Made by a program: the position numbers and the translations under genes. From NCBI GenBank assembly GCA_041672385.1, contig JBAYZQ010000078.1:1-10541 (forward strand): a DNA stretch of 10,541 nt. The letters are read 5' to 3'. Below the pieces are notes generated by a model. It saw only the letters and a program-made list of their open reading frames with translations. It did no database searches and had not been told where the DNA came from. Each line of letters opens with the position of its first letter. The first letter of the stretch is position 1. The stretch comes from JBAYZQ01 sp041672385 (GTDB taxonomy: Bacteria > Spirochaetota > Spirochaetia > Sphaerochaetales > Sphaerochaetaceae). Below, in pieces: positions 1 to 6,964 of the stretch.

Positions 1-420
1 ATTAGCAAGCTCAATAGACCCTGAGGGAGCATAATCTACCAAAACAGGATCACCTAGAACATAATAAGATTCGACCCAATAACGAGTATTTATACTTCCC
101 TTTAAAGCAGTAAAAGCTGTTGCGTGGGCTGGGTGAGCATGAACTATAGCCATTACATCTTCTCGGTTTCTAAGAATCTGAAGGTGCATTTCACTTTCAA
201 TACTAAGTTTAAGAAAAGGAGTATGATTTTCACCATTCATACCAACAATGGCAATCTGATCTGCTTTTAATTCACCCTTGTCCAAACCCGAAGGTGTAAT
301 AGCAACAAGTTCTTTATTTATCCGGAGACTAATATTACCCCCAGAGGCGGTAGTCAAATTCCTTTCGTAAAGACGACACATCGCCTTTGCCACCATTTCC
401 CTTTCCTTAAAAAAATCCAT
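1..420 (-). CDS. Class II (FucA/AraD-type) sugar-phosphate aldolase, C-terminus cut by window edge
   Basis: The open frame starts at ATG 418-420 and runs off the left edge after 140 codons, so about two-thirds of a ~210-230-residue class II aldolase is present. Seen: GGNIS (27-31) and TPSG (42-45) of the phosphate-binding region, a catalytic acid in SIESEMH (E75, aligned to Glu73 of E. coli FucA), and zinc ligands in HAHPAH (H94, H96). The third zinc His lies outside the window. MtnB dehydratase is in the same superfamily, but this motif pattern reads more like the aldolases. AAGGAG lies 9 nt upstream of the start, and the gap after the permease stop is only 3 bp, so it is co-transcribed with the importer. 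Next to mtnK and mtnA it probably cleaves 5-deoxyribulose-1-phosphate or 5-methylthioribulose-1-phosphate to DHAP and an aldehyde. Family is secure; substrate is inferred. Confidence 0.88.
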   Translation of the reverse strand, partial: MDFFKEREMVAKAMCRLYERNLTTASGGNISLRINKELVAITPSGLDKGELKADQIAIVGMNGENHTPFLKLSIESEMHLQILRNREDVMAIVHAHPAHATAFTALKGSINTRYWVESYYVLGDPVLVDYAPSGSIELAN

Positions 421-423
421 CTT

Positions 424-1425
424 CTAATACTCCTTCTTAGAGGCATACGCTGCAATCAGTGCAAGAGTTAAGACAGCTCCCTTTACTGCAGGAAGGATGT
501 AATATGGAACACTGCACATCATAAGTCCATTTTCTAGAACTGAAACAAGTCCAGCTCCAATAAGTGTACCAAACGCATTTGGTTTTTTTGCGCCTCCTAC
601 TGACAGCCCAACAAAAACAGCAGCCAAGGAAGGCATCAAATAGTTATCACAACCAACAATCTGAGCAGCAGTATTACGGGAGGCTACAACTATTGCACCA
701 ATAGCAATAAATATTGCAGTTATCATACCTGCTAAAAAACGGTATTTTGTAACATTGATTCCCGATAACTTTGCAGCGGTTCTGTTTCCACCCATAGCAT
801 ACAAATATCTACCATGTTTTGTATAAGTCAAAAAGACATGCGCCACTGCCACACAAGCAAGCATTATAATAATAATCATAGGTGCCTGACCAATTGACAT
901 AAATGCATCCGAAAGGCCCCTTCTTGCAGGAGGATTACCATTCGGGAGACTCATACCAGCAGAAACAGCACCACCTCCAGTATACCATAGTCCCAGTCCT
1001 TGGTGAATAAACATCAAAGCACAGGTAGCTAACATATCTGGAATCTTACATACAAGTATTAAGAAAAGAGTAACCAAATAAAACACCATAGTAAAAAGAA
1101 TACATACTATGATTGCCATTCCAAGAGACATACCATACCAAAGATACATTGATACGAAGATGTATGCACTAAATGAAGCTAAAGTACAAGAACTCATATC
1201 AAAACCATCAGGAGCCATCGTTACAGTAGCAGCAATAGCAAATATTGTGGTAATGGCCATTGAGCGAAGGATATTAACCAAATTAGGGCCAGAGAAGAAA
1301 GCCTTCCCCAACATAGTAGTAAAAATCAACACGCAGACCAAAAGGGCCAAAACCGCAGCCCAGTTCAAAAGAAACTGAAAAACAGTTCTTGAATTAAAAT
1401 TTTGTGAATCAATAGTTCTTTCCAT
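424..1425 (-). CDS. RbsC-type sugar ABC transporter permease
   Basis: This 333-residue inner-membrane protein has the length and layout of the RbsC/BPD_transp_2 family (E. coli RbsC 321 residues). Hydrophobic segments lie near residues 20-40, 52-70, 82-97, 101-126, 183-201, 228-249, 262-276 and 310-327. The cytoplasmic ATPase-contact loop is seen as GGNRTAAKLSGIN (212-224). The family GIDLSVG motif is altered to GFDMSSC (74-80). A single permease gene is present, so the channel is presumably a homodimer driven by the double ATPase encoded upstream. The start is supported by GGAG about 9 nt upstream, with 20 bp separating it from the ATPase stop. Specificity cannot be read from the permease; context points to a 5-modified pentose. 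Confidence 0.92.
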   Translation of the reverse strand: MERTIDSQNFNSRTVFQFLLNWAAVLALLVCVLIFTTMLGKAFFSGPNLVNILRSMAITTIFAIAATVTMAPDGFDMSSCTLASFSAYIFVSMYLWYGMSLGMAIIVCILFTMVFYLVTLFLILVCKIPDMLATCALMFIHQGLGLWYTGGGAVSAGMSLPNGNPPARRGLSDAFMSIGQAPMIIIIMLACVAVAHVFLTYTKHGRYLYAMGGNRTAAKLSGINVTKYRFLAGMITAIFIAIGAIVVASRNTAAQIVGCDNYLMPSLAAVFVGLSVGGAKKPNAFGTLIGAGLVSVLENGLMMCSVPYYILPAVKGAVLTLALIAAYASKKEY

Positions 1426-1445
1426 TATTTTTTTCTCCAGTATGA

Positions 1446-2975
1446 CTATTGTTGTCCAGCCGGTTTGCGGCCACCAACTGAATAATACATTATTTCTTTG
1501 TCGTTTGTTTTCTTTGTTTCAAGTTCCGCCATTATTTCCCCTCCGAACATAACATATATACGGTCTGTAATAGCAAGAATTTCCGAATTCTCACAAGTTG
1601 CATAAAGAACGCTGTTTCCTTCAGCTGCAATATTATTTATAAGTTTAAAGATCTCTTTTTTTGCTCCAACATCAACACCTTTGGTAGGTTCATCAAAAAT
1701 GTAAACACTACAATGAGCAGATAGCCATTTACCAATAACAACCTTCTGTTGATTACCACCAGATAGGAATGCTGTTTTTTGACTTGTAGAAGGAGTTTTA
1801 ATACCAAGCTTATCAATAAACATTTGAGCGTTTCTTGTAATTTTCTTTTTATTGACAAAAGAAAAATAACAAAAATCATTTAAGCACGAAGCCGAAAGGT
1901 TGAAATCAACACTTTCCTGAACCAGAACACCTTCTTTCCTTCTTTCTTCTGGAACTAGAGCGATATTTTGTTTAACAGCATCACTAGGGGTTCTTATTGT
2001 TAATTCTTTCCCTTTATAAATTATTGAACCTTCTTTTTTCTTAAGAGCTCCAAAAATTGTCTTACAAAGTTCTGATTTTCCAGCACCAACTAAACCCGCA
2101 ATACCAACAACTTCTCCTTTCCTTACGTAAAGAGAAACATCTCTAACTTTATTTTCTTTCTCAGTCAAATGATTGACTTCAAATACTTTTTCTCCAATTT
2201 CAACAGGTGTTTTGCTAAAGCTTTCTTCAAAGCTTCTACCCAGCATCTGCTCAACAATTTCCTTTACACTTGTATCATTAGTTATAGGGAAATTTCCTAC
2301 AATTTCTCCATTTCTCATTGCAGTATAACTTTCACATATTTTCAAAACTTCATAAATTCTATGTGTTATAAATATAATTGCAATATCTTCAGTTCTTTTA
2401 AGTGTAAGTACAAGATTAAATAAATCTTTTGTTTCATTGTCACTTAAAGGAGCTGTAGGCTCATCCAGAAGTAGAAATTTGCAAGAACTCTGGATTGCTC
2501 GAGCAATTAAAACCATTTGTTTTTGTGCCAAACTCAAATCTGCTACTTTTTTTCTCACATCAAGTTGAATATTTAAACGATCAAGCACCTTCTGTGCTTC
2601 ACTCCTAATTCTAGACCAATGGACTAATTGCTGATGTCCCATATTCATAATCATATCATTTAACATGATATTTTCTGCTACAGATAGTGAAGGGATTAAA
2701 GCTGTGTCTACTTCTTGAAACACAATCTGAACTCCAGCATGTTTAGCAGCAAAAGGATTTCTTATACTGATTTTTTTCCCATTGAGAAATAAATCACCGG
2801 TATATCCTGGATTTGCTCCGGCAAGGACTTTCATCAAAGTTGATTTTCCAGCTCCGTTGGCCCCAACTAAAGCGTGTATTTCGCCCGTCCTAACCGTAAA
2901 ATCTACATTGTTTAAAGCCTTTACTCCTGGAAAGCTCATAGAAACATGTTGGCATTCAAGGGTATATCTTTCCAT
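1446..2975 (-). CDS. RbsA/MglA-type duplicated sugar ABC transporter ATPase
   Basis: The 509-residue protein has two fused nucleotide-binding domains, the usual form for monosaccharide importers. Domain 1 has Walker A GANGAGKST (38-46), a degenerate signature LSLAQKQMV (148-156), Walker B LLLDEPT (168-174) and switch His205. Domain 2 has Walker A GLVGAGKSE (294-302), signature LSGGNQQKV (404-412) and Walker B IFDEPTKGVD (426-435). The second switch His is replaced, as is normal in RbsA-like proteins, so one site is probably degenerate. It would power import through the adjacent permease at the inner face of the membrane. AGAGG lies 5 nt before the ATG. It is separated from the binding-protein gene by 91 bp containing two possible hairpins. 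The substrate class is clear only as carbohydrate or a related small molecule. Confidence 0.95.
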   Translation of the reverse strand: MERYTLECQHVSMSFPGVKALNNVDFTVRTGEIHALVGANGAGKSTLMKVLAGANPGYTGDLFLNGKKISIRNPFAAKHAGVQIVFQEVDTALIPSLSVAENIMLNDMIMNMGHQQLVHWSRIRSEAQKVLDRLNIQLDVRKKVADLSLAQKQMVLIARAIQSSCKFLLLDEPTAPLSDNETKDLFNLVLTLKRTEDIAIIFITHRIYEVLKICESYTAMRNGEIVGNFPITNDTSVKEIVEQMLGRSFEESFSKTPVEIGEKVFEVNHLTEKENKVRDVSLYVRKGEVVGIAGLVGAGKSELCKTIFGALKKKEGSIIYKGKELTIRTPSDAVKQNIALVPEERRKEGVLVQESVDFNLSASCLNDFCYFSFVNKKKITRNAQMFIDKLGIKTPSTSQKTAFLSGGNQQKVVIGKWLSAHCSVYIFDEPTKGVDVGAKKEIFKLINNIAAEGNSVLYATCENSEILAITDRIYVMFGGEIMAELETKKTNDKEIMYYSVGGRKPAGQQ

Positions 2976-2994
2976 TTTTTCCTCTTTTAAATCA

Positions 2995-3027
2995 GGATGG
3001 CCACCATAATCAAACAGTGAACCATCC
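2995..3027 (-). other. Possible intercistronic hairpin upstream of the ATPase gene
   Basis: The arms GGATGG and CCATCC (6 bp) can pair across this stretch, with a further CAC/GTG step inside. No U-run follows, so it does not look like a terminator. It lies about 20 bp upstream of the ATPase start and could protect the abundant binding-protein message or modulate ATPase translation. Pairing is seen by eye; function is inferred. Confidence 0.3.
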
Positions 3028-3040
3028 CAATGTCATTCAT

Positions 3041-3057
3041 AGTACTTTAAAAGTACT
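3041..3057 (-). repeat. 17-bp perfect palindrome just after the binding-protein gene
   Basis: AGTACTTT and AAAGTACT are perfect inverted arms around one central base, starting 10 bp beyond the binding-protein stop codon. It is AT-rich and lacks a clear U-tract on the transcribed strand, so it would be a weak attenuator or an mRNA-processing site rather than a full terminator. Its position between a highly needed binding protein and the less needed membrane components is typical of such elements. Confidence 0.3.
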
Positions 3058-3066
3058 TTTCTTTTT

Positions 3067-4224
3067 CTAGTATCCAATTGCCTTTACAAGCCAATCGCTA
3101 GTTGAAAGATTTTTAACTGAACCATAAGATTCAGGAGCTACATCATAAAGATTTTCCAAAGTTGTTTCAGACTTTAGACTGGCTTGTGTGATAACAGAAC
3201 AAGGCATTTCCCACCAATCTGTTACTTCACCAGTTACAACATCTTTAATTTGATTATAATCACCATTCATTTCAAGAGCTAACAAACGAATACCCTGTTC
3301 GCCGTTTTCTTTAAAGTCAGTACATGCACAAGCTTTCCATACTGAATTCTTAGCCTGCATATTCTGAATATCTGTATTACAAATATCAACAGAAACCATA
3401 GGAATATTCTTACCAGATTCCATGATTGCTTTGTAAACACCACGACCATAAGCATCATAAGTTACCCATACAGCATCAATATCACCAGCTTTATATTTTG
3501 CAAGTGTAGCTGCTGTTACATCAGCCATTGAAGACTCAGCATTGTTATAATCTGTAGGTCCAATTGTTTCAACTGTCTTAATTTTTCCAGTTTCTTCATA
3601 TGCTGCATAACCCACCTGACGACGATCAAAAGGACTTATGTAGTTAGGTCCTACCCAAGCTTTCAATACTTTTACAGGTACTCCAGCTTTGACTTTATCT
3701 GGATATAATTCATCACAAATATAGTCAAGAAGAGAAGTTGCAAAACCTGCATCATCTTGGAAGAACTGTGTTACTCCAGGAATCTTTTGAACATCACCAT
3801 TAGCATCTCTAAATTGTGTATCAAAAGTCACAATCTTCATGTTAGGATATTGTTTTAAAATCTTTGAAAGGAACAAATAAGAATAGTTCTGTCCTCCATG
3901 AGACACAAATAATCCATCATAACCCTTTGCAGCACATGTACTGATATAATCTTGCCAAGTTGCATCATTTCCGTTAGAGAAATATACATCACAAGTCATT
4001 CCAAGTTTTTCAGCAGTTACTTTACATTGATCTGCACAAAGCTGGAAAATATCGCTTGATGCCAGATTCAAAATATAAGCTACTTTTTTTCCAGCCACAG
4101 GTGATACTGCTTCGCCTGATACATTTGTTGTAGCTGGAGTTGCTTCCCCTGTTCCATTAGCAAAAACTGCAGTCAATGCAAGAACTGCAACCATTACTAA
4201 AACAACGATTCTTTTAAGTTTCAT
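3067..4224 (-). CDS. Periplasmic sugar-binding protein (RbsB/Peripla_BP_4-type) of the ABC importer
   Basis: The start chosen is ATG 4222-4224 (385 residues), because a full AGGAGG lies 6 nt upstream and a signal peptide begins exactly there. An in-frame ATG at 4278 would add 18 residues in front of the signal peptide and is rejected. The leader has a basic start (MKLKR), a hydrophobic core to about residue 20 and a signal peptidase I site AVFA|NG after residue 22. There is no lipobox Cys, so the mature protein is probably soluble in the periplasm. A Thr/Ala/Gly-rich linker precedes a two-lobed type I binding fold, with family-like segments such as DGLFVSHGGQ and DAVWVTYDAYGRGVY. It is the first gene of the importer operon. 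Ligand is not readable from sequence; 5-methylthioribose, 5-deoxyribose or a related sugar is inferred from the neighbours. Confidence 0.9.
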   Translation of the reverse strand: MKLKRIVVLVMVAVLALTAVFANGTGEATPATTNVSGEAVSPVAGKKVAYILNLASSDIFQLCADQCKVTAEKLGMTCDVYFSNGNDATWQDYISTCAAKGYDGLFVSHGGQNYSYLFLSKILKQYPNMKIVTFDTQFRDANGDVQKIPGVTQFFQDDAGFATSLLDYICDELYPDKVKAGVPVKVLKAWVGPNYISPFDRRQVGYAAYEETGKIKTVETIGPTDYNNAESSMADVTAATLAKYKAGDIDAVWVTYDAYGRGVYKAIMESGKNIPMVSVDICNTDIQNMQAKNSVWKACACTDFKENGEQGIRLLALEMNGDYNQIKDVVTGEVTDWWEMPCSVITQASLKSETTLENLYDVAPESYGSVKNLSTSDWLVKAIGY

Positions 4225-4230
4225 AAAAAA

Positions 4231-4236
4231 CCTCCT
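4231..4236 (-). promoter_or_regulatory. Strong Shine-Dalgarno site fixing the binding-protein start
   Basis: AGGAGG on the minus strand lies 6 nt before ATG 4222-4224. No comparable site precedes the in-frame upstream ATG at 4278, so the shorter start is favoured. Confidence 0.8.
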
Positions 4237-4405
4237 GTTTTTTGTCTTTATAGTTCGAGTGTAAATCCAAAATTCCAATAACGCAAGCTTTTTTTATTAA
4301 ATTTTAAGCTTATTATACTTAATTTTTATTTAATACCCTATAAATTGGAAGTATTTATTAAATTAATTTATTTTATTCTTTATATTATAGGTAATTAAAA
4401 TAATT

Positions 4406-4434
4406 TTTATAACTATAAATCACAATTAAATCAA
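4406..4434 (-). promoter_or_regulatory. Candidate sigma-70-type promoter for the importer operon
   Basis: On the minus strand TTGATT (4429-4434) and TATAAA (4406-4411) are separated by exactly 17 bp. The predicted transcript would have a leader of about 170 nt before the binding-protein ATG. The -10 box forms half of a perfect 14-bp inverted repeat TTTATA-GT-TATAAA (4406-4419). In such AT-rich DNA chance matches are common, so confidence is moderate. Confidence 0.4.
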
Positions 4435-4538
4435 CTGATTCAAGAAATTTTTATTGACTTTCTTACAAGATACTCCTGTTTATGTCTCTTTTTTATACAT
4501 TATTAAGTATATGAATGGTAATAATTATTAAAAAAAAC

Positions 4539-4570
4539 TTGACAAATCCTAAATGTAGACTTAATCTAAT
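4539..4570 (+). promoter_or_regulatory. Candidate promoter for the mtnK operon
   Basis: A consensus -35 box TTGACA (4539-4544) is the best in the region. The -10 is less clear: TCTAAT (4565-4570) is a 5-of-6 match but at a 20-bp spacing, while TAATCT (4562-4567) has ideal 17-bp spacing but only 3 of 6 matches. Suboptimal spacing could mean dependence on an activator. The start of transcription would fall near 4575, giving a leader of about 70 nt. Confidence 0.4.
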
Positions 4571-4579
4571 AAAAGAAAA

Positions 4580-4614
4580 TTAAGATATTAAGTAAATTTT
4601 AAGTTTTGTTAAGT
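4580..4614 (+). repeat. Phased TTAAG(T/A) repeats in the mtnK leader
   Basis: TTAAGA begins at 4580 and TTAAGT begins at 4588, 4599 and 4609, giving steps of 8, 11 and 10 bp, close to one helical turn. Another TTAAGT lies at 4503, and one on the opposite strand at 4317-4322 in the importer leader. This may be a tandem operator just downstream of the predicted mtnK promoter. The copies are seen directly; binding by a regulator is inferred, and AT-rich composition makes some copies expected by chance. Confidence 0.3.
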
Positions 4615-4646
4615 AGCACACTTTACATCACACTTGGAGGTAATAA

Positions 4647-5873
4647 ATGTCAAAATATGATACTTATTTTTTAATGAGTTCGAAGGATGTTGCTGGTTAT
4701 GTACAAGAAAGGTTGTCCTTTTTTCCTGAAAAAGAAGATTTAGAATGTAAGGAAATTGGAGATGGAAACTTAAACTATGTTTTTCGCTTAGTTAGTAAAA
4801 AGACAGGAAAATCCGTAATTGTAAAACAAGCAGGGGAATCTCTAAGAATTGACAAAACAATGCATCTTCCAACCGATAGAGGTAAAATTGAATCAAGTAT
4901 TCTAAAACTTCAAAGAAAATTTTCACCAGGTTTAGTTCCTGAAGTATTTTTATACGATCCTATAATGTGTGCTCTTATCATGGAAGATATGATAGGACAT
5001 ACAATGATGCGAACAGGCCTAATAAACCATGAAATCTATCCACAATTTGCTCAAGATATTTCCACATTTTTAGTTAACTCCCTACTTTTTACAAGTGATG
5101 TATTAATGGACCATAAAGAAAAAAAGAACCATGTTAAGGAATTCATTAACCCGGATCTTTGTGAAATTACCGAAGATCTCGTATATACAGAACCTTACAA
5201 TGACCAAAACAATAGAAATGACATTTATGAACCCAATCTGGAATTTGTAAAAGAGCAACTTTATGAAGATAAAAAACTTCATCTTGAAGTGGCAAAATTA
5301 AAATTTGAATTTATGAATGATGCTCAGTCTCTACTACATGGAGATCTTCATACTGGCTCAATTTTCATTAATAAGAAACACACTTTTGTTTTTGATCCTG
5401 AGTTTGCATTTTATGGACCAATGGGATATGACATAGGAAACGTAATTGCAAATCTTTTCTTTGCTTGGTGTAATGGAGATGCCACAATTGAAGATAAAAA
5501 TAAGAAAAAAGAATTCTGCAATTGGATTCTTGATACTATTGTAAAAACAGTTGATCTTTTCAATGAGAAATTTAAAAAAGCTTTTATTGAAAATGTAAAA
5601 GATACAATGGCAAAAACAGATGGGTTTATGGAATACTATTTACAAAAAAGCCTTCAAGGAACAGCTGGTTGTGCAGGACTCGAATCAATCAGAAGAATTG
5701 CAGGAATGGCAAAAGTAAAAGATATTACTAGCATCAAAGATGAAAAGAAAAGAATAAGGGCCGAAAGAATATTAATTACTCTTGGAAAAGATTACATAAT
5801 GAACCGTGAATCATTCTTGGATGGAAATAGCTATAAAAAAGCCATTGAAAAGGCTATAGCAAAATTTAGTTAG
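4647..5873 (+). CDS. mtnK: 5-methylthioribose kinase (MtnK family)
   Basis: A 408-residue cytoplasmic kinase of the choline-kinase/APH-like fold that uses ATP to phosphorylate C1 of 5-methylthioribose; relatives also act on 5-deoxyribose. Seen: nucleotide loop GDGNLNYVF (38-46), candidate ATP-contact Lys60 in VIVKQA, hinge MEDM (112-115), catalytic loop HGDLHTGS (231-238, base Asp233), metal-binding DPEFAFYGP (250-258) with GYDIG (260-264), and the substrate-phosphate Arg pair R349-R350 in LESIRRIAG. The length matches B. subtilis MtnK (about 400). TTGGAGG lies 6 nt before the ATG. It is the first gene of the rightward operon, 12 bp before mtnA. All key motifs are intact, so activity is expected; 5-methylthioribose versus 5-deoxyribose cannot be decided from sequence. 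Confidence 0.95.
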   Translation: MSKYDTYFLMSSKDVAGYVQERLSFFPEKEDLECKEIGDGNLNYVFRLVSKKTGKSVIVKQAGESLRIDKTMHLPTDRGKIESSILKLQRKFSPGLVPEVFLYDPIMCALIMEDMIGHTMMRTGLINHEIYPQFAQDISTFLVNSLLFTSDVLMDHKEKKNHVKEFINPDLCEITEDLVYTEPYNDQNNRNDIYEPNLEFVKEQLYEDKKLHLEVAKLKFEFMNDAQSLLHGDLHTGSIFINKKHTFVFDPEFAFYGPMGYDIGNVIANLFFAWCNGDATIEDKNKKKEFCNWILDTIVKTVDLFNEKFKKAFIENVKDTMAKTDGFMEYYLQKSLQGTAGCAGLESIRRIAGMAKVKDITSIKDEKKRIRAERILITLGKDYIMNRESFLDGNSYKKAIEKAIAKFS

Positions 5874-5885
5874 GAGCAAGAAAAA

Positions 5886-6944
5886 ATGATAAATAAAGAA
5901 TTTGAAACTGTTGAACTTGATGAAAATAAACATGCATTGGTTATTTGTGATCAAACAAAATTACCAAATAAAGTTGAGTTCTTAACTCTAACAGATGAGA
6001 AAGATATTTTTAAGGCGATTTATTTGCTACAAGTTCGCGGAGCTCCTGCAATTGGAGTTGCAGCTGCAATAGGAATTTATGTCATCACCAGAACTGTAAA
6101 AGCAAAGACCTTTGATGAATTTTACGTTGAATTTAAAAAAACAAAAGATTACCTAATTACTGCACGTCCTACAGCTGTTAATCTAGCTTGGGCCTTAAAT
6201 AGAATGGATAAAGTTACAAAAGAAAATAGTGATAAATCTGTTGAAGAAATAAAAGAAATTCTTCATAAAGAATGTATTAAAATCAGAGAAGAAGACATTG
6301 CAGTTTGTAAATCTATTGGTGAATACGGCCTTACTCTTGTGAAAAAAGGAGATGGCCTATTAACCCACTGTAATGCAGGACGCCTAGCAACTGTAAAGTA
6401 TGGAACGGCTACTGCTCCAATGTATCTTGGTGCAGAAAGAGGCTATAATTTTAAGATTTTCTCAGATGAAACAAGACCTCTTTTACAAGGTGCCCGACTA
6501 ACCTGCTTTGAACTTTCTGAAGCAGGCCTCGATGTTACCGTACAATGTGATAATATGAGTGCAAGTGCAATGAGAGAAGGTTGGATTCAAGCAGTATTTG
6601 TCGGATGTGATCGAGTAGCAGCAAATGGAGATTTTGCAAATAAAATAGGCACCTCAATGGTAGCTCTTGCTGCAAAAAGATATAACATTCCTTTCTATGT
6701 TTGTGCACCTACTTCAACCATAGATTTGAACACTCCAACTGGGAAAAATATAAAAATAGAACAACGAAAACCTGAAGAAGTCACGGAAATGTGGTATGCA
6801 AAGAGAATGGCTCCAAAAGGCATTAAAGTCTATAATCCAGCATTTGATGTCACTGATAGTGATCTTGTTACAGCTTTTGTTACAGAAAATGGAATTGCTA
6901 GAGCTCCTTTTACTCAATCACTAAAAAAGCTCTGTAAAAAATAA
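5886..6944 (+). CDS. mtnA: S-methyl-5-thioribose-1-phosphate isomerase (MtnA family)
   Basis: A 352-residue aldose-ketose isomerase of the MtnA/eIF2B-like family, converting 5-methylthioribose-1-phosphate (or 5-deoxyribose-1-phosphate) to the corresponding ribulose-1-phosphate. Seen: RGAPAIG (51-57), TARPTAVNLAWA (92-103), the catalytic Cys162 in THCNAG, the catalytic Asp242 in GCDRVAANGD, and the NKIGT phosphate region (252-256). Both catalytic residues distinguish true isomerases from eIF2B regulatory subunits. GGAG overlaps the mtnK stop codon, giving tight coupling. In the universal methionine salvage pathway the next enzyme is MtnB; no mtnB, mtnC or mtnD follows here, and an aldolase lies in the divergent operon instead, which points to the DHAP-shunt fate of the product. 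Confidence 0.95.
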   Translation: MINKEFETVELDENKHALVICDQTKLPNKVEFLTLTDEKDIFKAIYLLQVRGAPAIGVAAAIGIYVITRTVKAKTFDEFYVEFKKTKDYLITARPTAVNLAWALNRMDKVTKENSDKSVEEIKEILHKECIKIREEDIAVCKSIGEYGLTLVKKGDGLLTHCNAGRLATVKYGTATAPMYLGAERGYNFKIFSDETRPLLQGARLTCFELSEAGLDVTVQCDNMSASAMREGWIQAVFVGCDRVAANGDFANKIGTSMVALAAKRYNIPFYVCAPTSTIDLNTPTGKNIKIEQRKPEEVTEMWYAKRMAPKGIKVYNPAFDVTDSDLVTAFVTENGIARAPFTQSLKKLCKK

Positions 6945-6964
6945 AAATAAAAAAGAGGTATTAT

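Larger units (their letters stand above)
4225..4646. other. AT-rich divergent control region between importer operon and mtnK operon
   Basis: These 422 bp contain no plausible gene on either strand. They hold the start signals for both operons, candidate promoters in each direction, AAGCTT repeated at 4285-4290 and 4306-4311 in the importer leader, and several copies of TTAAGT. Base composition is far more AT-rich than the flanking genes. No known riboswitch (for example the SAM S-box) was recognised. No regulator gene is in the window, so a trans-acting repressor or activator would have to be encoded elsewhere. Confidence 0.7.

Noticed and set aside
1..420. Reading the left-edge gene as MtnB dehydratase
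   Set aside because: MtnB is in the same superfamily, but the SIESEMH acid and HAHPAH zinc motifs fit FucA/AraD-type aldolases better. The missing C-terminus leaves slight doubt.
1109..1378. 89-codon plus-strand frame inside the permease gene
   Set aside because: It lies wholly antisense to a clear RbsC-type gene and has no family features or ribosome-binding site; a shadow frame.
2987..3040. 17-codon hydrophobic open frame on the minus strand between the binding-protein and ATPase genes
   Set aside because: No Shine-Dalgarno site precedes it, and it lies across the possible hairpins; nothing beyond length supports it.
424..4224. Calling the importer an AI-2 (Lsr) transporter because of the LsrF homologue
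   Set aside because: Lsr importers have two permease genes and sit with lsrK/lsrG/lsrR; here there is one permease, and the kinase is of the MtnK type.
4225..4278. In-frame upstream ATG that would give the binding protein an 18-residue N-terminal extension
   Set aside because: The extension would bury the signal peptide, has no good ribosome-binding site, and the internal ATG has AGGAGG 6 nt upstream.
4225..4646. SAM or other riboswitch in the divergent leader regions
   Set aside because: Looked for because of the methylthioribose genes, but no conserved multi-stem core was recognised; the leaders are simple AT-rich DNA.
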